Shown: one piece after another, positions 1 through 4,872 of the stretch
How positions within the stretch are numbered: position 1 is the stretch's first letter
Layout of the letters: each line of letters opens with the position of its first letter
From: RUG14223 sp051881075
Lineage (GTDB): Bacteria > Bacillota > Clostridia > Oscillospirales > Acutalibacteraceae
NCBI GenBank assembly: GCA_051881075.1
Contig: JBJEPE010000014.1
Span: 1-5,140 of the forward strand
Direction: 5' to 3'
Length of the DNA: 5,140 nucleotides
Position numbers and translations under genes: made by a program
Notes under the pieces: generated by a model
The model's database searches: none
Seen by the model: only the letters and a program-made list of their open reading frames with translations
What the model was told of the DNA's origin: nothing

Positions 1-987
1 ACTACTTATGTAAGTTCTAACGGAATAGAGATTGATAAAACTGCTCCTGAGCTAAAACTCGGCAGCATTGATCTTGGAACTACTATCGTAACGGTAGGCG
101 GTGTAAACTCCGATGCTTCATTTACGGCAGATTCCAACACAGATGTTGTAATTGAAATCAACCCCGAAAGCTTTGGTGAAGAGGTTAAAGAGGTTGAATA
201 CATATTAAGCGATAAGGCACTCACTGAGGCCGAGCTTATTTCTGCTGATTGGCAGAAAGCAGAGGACGGTAAGATTGTACTGTCCGATGACGGTAAAGTA
301 ATAGTTTACTTTAAGGCACTTGATGAAGCAGGTAACGCAAGCTATGCAATGTCTAACGGCATTGTTTTAGATAAGGTTGCTCCTGTAATCAAGGACATTG
401 AAAATAATAAAGAATATAACGGCACAGTTGAGTTTACAGTAGAAGATGAAAATCTCGCTTCTGTAACAATCAACGGTGTAGAGGCAGATGTAACAGCCTC
501 TAAGTACAGCCTCCAGCCGGCCGACGGTGTGCAAACAATTGTTGCAACCGATAAGGCAGGCAATAAGACTACCTATAAGGTAACTGTCAATAAGACAGCT
601 GTAGACAAGGATGCTCCTGTAATTAAGGGCATCGAGAACAATGGCACCTATTACGGTGAAGTTGAATTTACAGTATCAGACGCAAGTGCTGTTTCTGTAA
701 TTATTAACCAAAAGCCTGCAACCCCTCAGGACGGTGTATATAAATTACAACCGGCTGACGGTACTCAAACAGTTATCGTAACTGATGCGGCAGGCAATAT
801 GACAATTTATACAGTTACCGTTAAACCTGCGCAGAATGACGGTGATTCAAATAATAACGGCGCACAATCAGATAAAAATAATACGGTAAATACCGGTGAT
901 ACATCAGTAGCTGTAGACTTTACGTTTATTGCTTTAGCTTCCGGTCTGATTGTTATACTTCTTTCTAAGAAGCGTAAGGAAGCTTAA
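1..987 (+). CDS. Cell-surface protein with Ig-like repeats and sortase-type C-terminal anchor (3' part; 5' end outside window)
   Basis: The frame is open from the first base and ends in TAA at 985-987, giving the last 328 residues; no start is visible. The visible part holds about three beta-rich extracellular modules. Each begins with a (D)K(T/V/D)AP-type segment (residues 13-16, 125-128, 203-206) and ends in an A-G-N turn (110-112, 186-188, 264-266). The last two are clear copies about 78 residues long, each with a QPADG motif (172-176 and 250-254). This pattern matches bacterial Ig-like/fibronectin-like stalk domains. A polar Asn/Asp-rich linker (about 279-295) leads to VNTGD (296-300), a hydrophobic segment (about 303-321) and a KKRKEA tail, the order of an LPXTG-type wall anchor. 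The motif lacks the Leu-Pro, so sortase processing is uncertain and the tail may act as a plain membrane anchor. An adhesin or carbohydrate-active enzyme could lie upstream; the visible part shows only stalk and anchor. Confidence 0.85.
   Translation, partial: TTYVSSNGIEIDKTAPELKLGSIDLGTTIVTVGGVNSDASFTADSNTDVVIEINPESFGEEVKEVEYILSDKALTEAELISADWQKAEDGKIVLSDDGKVIVYFKALDEAGNASYAMSNGIVLDKVAPVIKDIENNKEYNGTVEFTVEDENLASVTINGVEADVTASKYSLQPADGVQTIVATDKAGNKTTYKVTVNKTAVDKDAPVIKGIENNGTYYGEVEFTVSDASAVSVIINQKPATPQDGVYKLQPADGTQTVIVTDAAGNMTIYTVTVKPAQNDGDSNNNGAQSDKNNTVNTGDTSVAVDFTFIALASGLIVILLSKKRKEA
379..834 (+). repeat. Two tandem ~78-residue Ig-like repeats in the surface protein
   Basis: Residues 127-204 and 205-278 of the partial surface protein are diverged copies. 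Shared elements in the same order are APVIK.IENN, a Y.G.VEFTV strand, L.QPADG..T, a (V/I)(V/A)TD.AGN turn and a Y.VTV end strand. The QPADG and AP landmarks are both offset by 78 residues. The module before them (about 14-125) is longer and more distant but uses the same AP start and AGN end. Repeats of this type usually build an elongated stalk. Confidence 0.8.
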
Positions 988-1002
988 AAATTAAATATTA
1001 CC

Positions 1003-1031
1003 CTCTTGGGATCAAGAGTTTGTGTTCAAAC
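1003..1031 (+). other. Two adjacent short hairpins in the 3' UTR of the surface-protein gene
   Basis: CTCTTG (1003-1008) pairs perfectly with CAAGAG (1013-1018) around a GGAT loop. GTTTG (1018-1022) pairs with CAAAC (1027-1031) around TGTT. The two stems share one G, so they stack or compete. Neither is followed by a T run, so they are not terminators themselves. They may stabilise the mRNA end or belong to a small structured RNA; I recognise no known family. Confidence 0.4.
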
Positions 1032-1041
1032 GATATAAATA

Positions 1042-1089
1042 GACTGTCAGGACAGGAGTCACGCACCTGTTTTGGCGGTTTTATTTTTT
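1042..1089 (+). terminator. Probable terminator of the surface-protein gene
   Basis: ACAGG (1053-1057 region) can pair with CCTGT (1066-1070) around a 9-nt loop. A T-rich stretch follows, with its longest runs at 1079-1089 after an interrupting GGCGG. An upstream alternative fold pairs CTGTC (1044-1048) with GACAG (1051-1055), mutually exclusive with the first. The stem is short and the T run is displaced, so this is weaker than a textbook terminator. The position, between a stop codon and a new promoter, supports it. Confidence 0.45.
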
Positions 1090-1124
1090 GCAAAAAAAGA
1101 TTATATTTTACAATTTTTTATAAA

Positions 1125-1164
1125 ATACCTTGACAGGTGAGGTATAGTATGATAATATAATACC
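1125..1164. promoter_or_regulatory. Candidate PadR operator: GGTAT/ATACC half-site array over the promoter
   Basis: ATACC (1125-1129), GGTAT (1141-1145) and ATACC (1160-1164) form two inverted pairs that share the middle half-site. The first pair brackets the -35 box and the second brackets the -10 region. Within the first pair, ACCT-TGAC-AGGT (1127-1138) is a second small palindrome. PadR-family dimers typically bind inverted repeats in their own promoter, so this is a likely autoregulatory site. Binding is inferred from position and symmetry only. Confidence 0.45.
1130..1158 (+). promoter_or_regulatory. Promoter of the padR-HAAS-DUF4097 operon
   Basis: A perfect -35 box TTGACA lies at 1130-1135. 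A -10 of TAATAT at 1153-1158 gives a 17-bp spacer. Overlapping alternatives are GATAAT (1151-1156, spacer 15) and TATAAT (1156-1161, spacer 20). The exact -10 is therefore open, but a sigma-A-type promoter here is well supported. It leaves a leader of roughly 85-90 nt before the padR start at 1256, in which I see no clear riboswitch. Confidence 0.75.
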
Positions 1165-1255
1165 GCAACAAAGATAATAACGTATAAGCATCATTTCTAC
1201 TGCTATTGCTTGTACTTGAGTTATCGCTGTTTAATAAATTTGTAGGGGGTATTAG

Positions 1256-1597
1256 ATGTCTATAACAGCAGATATGATACGTGGTCACACAGATACAATT
1301 ATACTTGCTCATCTCATGCAATGTGACAGCTATGGCTATGAGATAAACAAAGTTATTCAGCAAACCACAAATTATGAATATGAGCTAAAAGAGGCTACCC
1401 TGTACTCAGCATTTAAACGGTTGGAGCAACTAGGATATGTATCTTCATATTGGGGCGATGAAAACATAGGAGCACGCCGAAAATACTACTCCATAACGCC
1501 TTTAGGCAGGGCAGCATATAATAAGTTACACGCTGAGTGGATTCACGCTAAGAATGTAATAGACTCACTCACATCTATTAAGGAGGAATATAAATGA
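1256..1597 (+). CDS. PadR-family transcriptional regulator
   Basis: This 113-residue protein is a short PadR-type winged-helix repressor. Family signatures are clear: G-H-T-D-x-I-I-L-x-x-L in helix 1 (10-20), S-Y-G-Y-E-I (25-30), the recognition-helix region A-T-L-Y-S-A-F-K-R-L-E-x-L-G (47-60), S-x-W-G (64-67), and the wing G-A-R-R-K-Y-Y-S-I-T (72-81). A final helix (about 83-106) would form the dimer interface, as in short PadR/LmrR-like members. The ATG at 1256 is preceded by AGGGGG (1244-1249) at a 6-nt distance, and the protein start fits the family. The gene overlaps the next one by 4 nt (ATGA), so translation is probably coupled. It probably represses its own operon through the half-sites at 1125-1164. 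The effector is unknown; a neighbouring membrane partner suggests an envelope signal rather than the phenolic acids of classical PadR. Confidence 0.93.
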   Translation: MSITADMIRGHTDTIILAHLMQCDSYGYEINKVIQQTTNYEYELKEATLYSAFKRLEQLGYVSSYWGDENIGARRKYYSITPLGRAAYNKLHAEWIHAKNVIDSLTSIKEEYK

Positions 1598-2421
1598 AAG
1601 ACAAACTTAATAAATTCATTGATGCACTTTTTATTAATGCTCCGGATACACAGGCTACACGGGATGCAAAAGAGGAGCTTTTAAGTAATGTAAACGCTAA
1701 GTACGACGACTATATAGCAAGCAGAAAAGATGAAGAAACTGCCTTAAATTTAACTATAGCAAGCATTGGCGATATAAGCGATATACTCACATCCTTGGGC
1801 AGTAAGGTGGGTAATACTTCAAATACTACTAATGAAGCACCACATCAGGCAAACGAACAAGAACAACAAAGCGTTAAAAAGCGCAGTGCCGCCATAATTG
1901 CGATAGCCGTTATGATGTTTATCATTTCTCCTGTACCGCTGTTCATATTTCCAGATGTCTCAGGACTGTGCGGCTTATTAATCATGGTTGCGGCCGGCGT
2001 AGGTCTTCTGGTATTTAACGGTATTATCTCTAAATCAAGTGAAGACTGCAGTTCAAACAGCGAAAAGATTATATTTGATGAACTTGAAGAACTTGAAGAT
2101 AATAAATCAAACAAATCACTAATTGCAACTTTATGGTTTGCCATAGTTGCTATATATTTTATAGTAAGCTTTGCTACAATGGCATGGCATATAACATGGA
2201 TAATATTCCTTTTAGGTCCTGCCGTACAGAATATTATTTTGGCATTCACTACAAAGTCTAAGAAAAAACGTAAAAATTTAATTATAGGTGCTAGCTGGCT
2301 CATTATAACCTCAATATATTTCATAATAAGCTTTGCTACAATGGCATGGAATGTAACATGGATAATCTTTTTAATAGGTGCAGCGGTTAATAATGCAATA
2401 AGCGCCGCATTTTCCGATTAA
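1594..2421 (+). CDS. HAAS/permease-prefix-domain membrane protein with duplicated transmembrane hairpin
   Basis: A 275-residue integral membrane protein. Residues 1-69 form a soluble helical domain with the look of the HAAS (DUF1700-like)/permease-prefix family: F-I-D-A-L-F, then A-K-E-E-L-L-S-N-V (25-33), Y-D-D-Y-I (37-41), E-E-T-A-L-N (47-52) and the signature I-A-S-I-G-D-I (55-61). Such domains are routinely encoded next to PadR regulators and are thought to pass signals between membrane and regulator. A polar linker (70-95) and KKR (95-97) precede six predicted membrane segments: about 99-119, 123-145, 176-195, 199-217, 229-248 and 253-272. The loop at 146-175 is acidic (ELEELED). The last two segment pairs are copies of each other. 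The start is fixed by AAGGAGG (1580-1586) 7 nt upstream and by the ATGA overlap with padR. No transporter signature or ATP-binding motif is seen, so permease activity is not claimed. Confidence 0.85.
   Translation: MKDKLNKFIDALFINAPDTQATRDAKEELLSNVNAKYDDYIASRKDEETALNLTIASIGDISDILTSLGSKVGNTSNTTNEAPHQANEQEQQSVKKRSAAIIAIAVMMFIISPVPLFIFPDVSGLCGLLIMVAAGVGLLVFNGIISKSSEDCSSNSEKIIFDELEELEDNKSNKSLIATLWFAIVAIYFIVSFATMAWHITWIIFLLGPAVQNIILAFTTKSKKKRKNLIIGASWLIITSIYFIISFATMAWNVTWIIFLIGAAVNNAISAAFSD
2134..2394 (+). repeat. Internal tandem duplication of a two-helix membrane unit
   Basis: Residues 181-213 (2134-2232) and 235-267 (2296-2394) of the HAAS protein match at 23 of 33 positions with no gap. The conserved core reads I-Y-F-I-x-S-F-A-T-M-A-W-x-x-T-W-I-I-F-L. 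At DNA level a 23-nt stretch at 2165-2187 is identical to 2327-2349, and 13 nt at 2192-2204 equal 2354-2366. The period is 162 nt (54 residues). Near-identical DNA implies a recent duplication or ongoing homogenisation. Confidence 0.9.
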
Positions 2422-2423
2422 TT

Positions 2424-2428
2424 GGAGG
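2424..2428 (+). promoter_or_regulatory. Ribosome binding site that fixes the DUF4097 gene start
   Basis: GGAGG lies 8 nt before ATG 2437. An in-frame TTG at 2422 directly after the previous stop would extend the protein by five residues, but it overlaps this Shine-Dalgarno sequence and has no good site of its own. The ATG start also gives a cleaner signal peptide. Start at 2437 is therefore preferred. Confidence 0.85.
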
Positions 2429-2436
2429 ATAATAAT

Positions 2437-3435
2437 ATGAAAGCAGTTAAAATTACAATTTGGTTAGTAATCGCAGCATTACTTACCGCAACACCTATAT
2501 TTGCTATGTCGGCACAAAACGGCAGCTCAAATTTTTTCAGTTTTGACGTTTCGGGACTTTCCGGAAACTATAAAAACAGTAGTGAATATAAAATAGGCAG
2601 TCCGTCAATAAGCGTGGATAATATCAGTAGCGTAGAGGTAAACTGGATATCCGGAGAAATTAATGTTTTGAGCAGTACGGATAATAACATTTTATTTGAC
2701 TGTCCTGACGATAAAAAGCTTGAGGACGACTATAAGCTGAGATACCTCGTTAAGGACGGCAAGCTTACTATTCAGTATACTAAGCCGTTTAACGTTTTTC
2801 AGCAATTATTCAAAAAGAACATTAAAAAGACGCTCAACATATATATACCGTCAAGCGTAAAAGAAGTTACCGTAAACAATGTTTCATCAAATACTGTGAT
2901 AAGTGATATCAGCACGGATTTGCTTGAAATAAACAATGTTTCCGGCGAAATCTATCTTAGCAGTTTGAGCTTAACAGGTAAAGAAATCAAGCGAATTTCT
3001 ATAGATAACGTAAGCGGTAAAATGACTGTAAATAATATTACAACCGATAATCTATCAGTAAACACGGTTTCCGGCGGTTTTGCTGCTGATAACACTACTG
3101 CAAAATTCTTTTATATTGACAACGTAAGCGGTAAGATAAACCTTAACGGCAGCTTTGATAAGGTAGAAGCCGACACTGTTTCCGGCGATTTCACTATAAA
3201 TTCAAAGACAATGTTAAGCGATTTAGCCGTAGACGGCGTTAGCGCTGCTATCAACATTACAATACCGGAAAATGACGGATTTGAACTGGAATTAGACAAA
3301 GCAAGCGCATACTTTAAATGTGAATTTGAAACTAAGAACACAGGCGATTTATATATTTATAAAAACCGTACTTCCAAATTCGAAATAGATACAGTCAGCG
3401 GCAATGTAAATCTAATGCTCGGCACACAAGAATAA
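2437..3435 (+). CDS. Secreted DUF4097-family beta-repeat protein
   Basis: This 332-residue protein starts with a type I signal peptide: Lys at 2 and 5, hydrophobic core about 6-18, and probable cleavage after A23 (I-F-A) or A26 (M-S-A). No lipobox and no C-terminal anchor are seen, so it is released or held by partners. After a leader region come short beta repeats centred on V-S-G (or V-S-S/V-S-A) at residues 149, 168, 192, 211, 230, 248, 268 and 320. The 18-24 residue spacing fits one strand turn of the DUF4097/Toast-rack-type beta scaffold. Related sequences (V-S-G at 38, I-S-G at 71-73) occur earlier. DUF4097 proteins recur beside PadR/HAAS genes and LiaF-like envelope-stress proteins; their exact role is unknown. 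The gene follows the HAAS gene by 15 nt, in the same operon. No strong terminator follows the stop at 3435. Confidence 0.87.
   Translation: MKAVKITIWLVIAALLTATPIFAMSAQNGSSNFFSFDVSGLSGNYKNSSEYKIGSPSISVDNISSVEVNWISGEINVLSSTDNNILFDCPDDKKLEDDYKLRYLVKDGKLTIQYTKPFNVFQQLFKKNIKKTLNIYIPSSVKEVTVNNVSSNTVISDISTDLLEINNVSGEIYLSSLSLTGKEIKRISIDNVSGKMTVNNITTDNLSVNTVSGGFAADNTTAKFFYIDNVSGKINLNGSFDKVEADTVSGDFTINSKTMLSDLAVDGVSAAINITIPENDGFELELDKASAYFKCEFETKNTGDLYIYKNRTSKFEIDTVSGNVNLMLGTQE
3001..3228 (+). repeat. Two 38-residue dyad repeats within the DUF4097 protein
   Basis: Residues 189-226 and 227-264 are copies of a two-coil unit, I-D-N-V-S-G-K followed about 19 residues later by T-V-S-G. The first coil of both uses codons GTA-AGC-GGT (14 identical nt at 3007-3020 and 3121-3134). 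The second coil of both uses GTT-TCC-GGC (3067-3075 and 3178-3186), as does the preceding coil at 2938-2946. The codon alternation shows that the duplicated unit was a pair of coils. Confidence 0.75.
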
Positions 3436-3497
3436 AAAAGTTATACACACATATAGATTGTAAATACAAATATAATATAAAATTATTATGCTTTATA

Positions 3498-3533
3498 AAT
3501 TGTATGTTATATAATTTATCATAAAATACAATT
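3498..3533. promoter_or_regulatory. 8-bp inverted repeat and weak promoter before lipoprotein gene 1
   Basis: In the AT-rich spacer 3436-3582, AATTGTAT (3498-3505) is a perfect inverted match to ATACAATT (3526-3533). A smaller copy of the same element, TTGTA-AA-TACAA, lies at 3458-3469. A possible promoter sits inside the repeat: TTGTAT (3500-3505) and TAAAAT (3522-3527) with a 16-bp spacer; the -35 matches consensus at only three positions. It could be an operator or an AT-rich hairpin. No GC-rich terminator is seen here, so some read-through from the upstream operon is possible. Confidence 0.35.
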
Positions 3534-3582
3534 ATTTTATAAAGGGAAATTATCAATAAAAAAAGAAAGCGGAGGAAAAAAC

Positions 3583-4680
3583 ATGAAAAGAATTAGAATT
3601 ATATTGTTAGTACTTTTACTTGCAATGCTCACAGGCTGTAATTCTAACATCAAAACTGACAGCGGCACGTCAAGCACAACGCAGGAAAGCTCTTCTACCG
3701 AAACTACATCCGAACTCACAACAAGCTCATCTTCTGATAAAGGAGATAACACAAGCGATCCTGTCACAGAAGAATCACCGGATGACTTCTTTATCACATT
3801 CTATTATGATGAGAATAGCGATGATTACAAAAACCTTTGTGATAAGCCCGACGAAGTATTTGATGATGTGAGTTTTGGATTAGATAAGTTTGTTCATGTT
3901 CGCTTCACAACAGAAACAGACGATGTTACGGTAGAGCTTCTCGACGTTGATTTTTGTGTAGCTGAGCAATACTGCCACAAAACAAATACTATATTCAGCA
4001 CTAACACTAAAAGCGGTAAGATATATCAATTTGGCGTATCACTCTCTAACGACGCACCTCATTACATTATTAAGGCCACTAAGGGTAATAATGTAGCATA
4101 CTGGTATCCAATAGACGATAGCGATGCTGAAGTAACCATTTTTGGCGCATTACCTAAGCAAGGCTTAGAAGAAAATTCTATAATGACTCCGCTTATCAAG
4201 TCTTATGTAGCATTTTCATGCCTTAAAGACAGTAATGATATAGCCGAAAACAAGGAAATCTTCTGGCAGGCTATATCTTACGCAATTAATATGCAGAATC
4301 TTAAGACATTGATCGTCGATCATACTTGCTATACTCCCGAGAGTTGGCTTGTAGATGCCTATGCAAAGGCAATGTTCCCAAATGTTACAGAATATCCGAG
4401 CTTCCCAAGTGATGACTTAGTTAGCTATGATGATTCTGATAAGACGCGTTATAAGTTTATGCCTAATATGTATGCAAGTGACAAAAGCTTCACTTTTGTA
4501 AACGTTGAATATAAGCAGGACGGTACAGCGGCAGTAGATTATACATTTACACCGGAGAACTCAGATGCACCGGCAACCTGTAAGAGAGTTCACCTTGAAC
4601 CTGTACAGGATGTAAACGGCGACAATCCATTCTTATGGCGCATAACCGGTATAGAAACAATACAGCCTGACGAAAATTAA
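3583..4680 (+). CDS. Putative lipoprotein of unknown function (paralogue 1)
   Basis: A 365-residue exported lipoprotein. The signal peptide has Lys/Arg at 2, 3 and 5, a Leu-rich core, and the lipobox L-T-G-C, with Cys19 as the lipidated residue. Residues 20-65 are a Ser/Thr-rich spacer. From about 67 a folded domain begins with beta-like F-F-I-T-F-Y-Y. A more helical part follows (about 200-250), then a beta-rich end (about 303-360) with W-R-I-T-G-I at 352-357. Six cysteines besides Cys19 occur, at 86, 125, 131, 213, 249 and 333. I recognise no catalytic motif or family, and no substrate-binding-protein signature is evident. The ATG at 3583 has GGAGG (3571-3575) 7 nt upstream. The first ~37 residues align without gaps to the next gene, showing tandem duplication at least of the 5' part. 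It is likely on the outer face of the membrane. Confidence 0.88.
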   Translation: MKRIRIILLVLLLAMLTGCNSNIKTDSGTSSTTQESSSTETTSELTTSSSSDKGDNTSDPVTEESPDDFFITFYYDENSDDYKNLCDKPDEVFDDVSFGLDKFVHVRFTTETDDVTVELLDVDFCVAEQYCHKTNTIFSTNTKSGKIYQFGVSLSNDAPHYIIKATKGNNVAYWYPIDDSDAEVTIFGALPKQGLEENSIMTPLIKSYVAFSCLKDSNDIAENKEIFWQAISYAINMQNLKTLIVDHTCYTPESWLVDAYAKAMFPNVTEYPSFPSDDLVSYDDSDKTRYKFMPNMYASDKSFTFVNVEYKQDGTAAVDYTFTPENSDAPATCKRVHLEPVQDVNGDNPFLWRITGIETIQPDEN

Positions 4681-4699
4681 AATTATATCTGATAATAAC

Positions 4700-4734
4700 G
4701 CCCTGTGTTACGGCAGACAGCCACGGCACAGGGC
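4700..4734. terminator. GC-rich hairpin after lipoprotein gene 1 (probable terminator)
   Basis: GCCCTGTG (4700-4707) pairs perfectly with CACAGGGC (4727-4734). Inside the loop, GGC and GCC can form a further 3-bp stem around AGACA. It lies 20 nt after the stop codon and is the strongest hairpin in the window. Downstream is ATTAATATATCTTAATT, with no unbroken T run on either strand, so it may stop transcription weakly or act mainly as a 3' end stabiliser. Confidence 0.55.
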
Positions 4735-4792
4735 ATTAATATATCTTAATTGAGTATTTATATGCAAGAGAAAATAAATAAAATAAAAAAGC

Positions 4793-4821
4793 TTGACGAA
4801 TTATCAGTTATATAATAAAAT
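4793..4821 (+). promoter_or_regulatory. Sigma-A-type promoter of lipoprotein gene 2
   Basis: TTGACG (4793-4798) and TAAAAT (4816-4821) are each one mismatch from consensus with an optimal 17-bp spacer. The leader to the ATG at 4873 is about 45 nt. Together with the hairpin at 4700-4734 this makes the second lipoprotein gene its own transcription unit. The rest of 4681-4872 is plain AT-rich DNA. Confidence 0.75.
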
Positions 4822-4872
4822 GATTGTATAAGGATAAATTTCCATTTTAACGATGATTATGGAGGTAAAAAA

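Noticed and set aside
1042..1089. Possible riboswitch (CACGCACC word resembling part of a c-di-GMP aptamer)
   Set aside because: Only a few bases agree; the rest of the aptamer core is absent, and the element sits behind a stop codon and before an independent promoter.
1118..1363. 81-codon minus-strand open frame across the operon promoter and padR start
   Set aside because: It covers a strong + strand promoter and the conserved padR start, and its protein has no recognisable features.
1845..2324. 159-codon open frame on the minus strand
   Set aside because: It lies fully inside the HAAS gene and mirrors its codon pattern; it has no ribosome binding site and no family resemblance.
3441..3449. 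TTATACACA, a perfect DnaA-box-like word just after the DUF4097 stop
   Set aside because: It is a single copy with no cluster of boxes and no dnaA/dnaN neighbours; one such word in an AT-rich spacer can arise by chance, so no origin is called.
3620..3871. 83-codon + strand frame inside lipoprotein gene 1
   Set aside because: It is an out-of-frame shadow of the Ser/Thr-rich linker; the lipoprotein frame has the signal peptide, lipobox and ribosome binding site.
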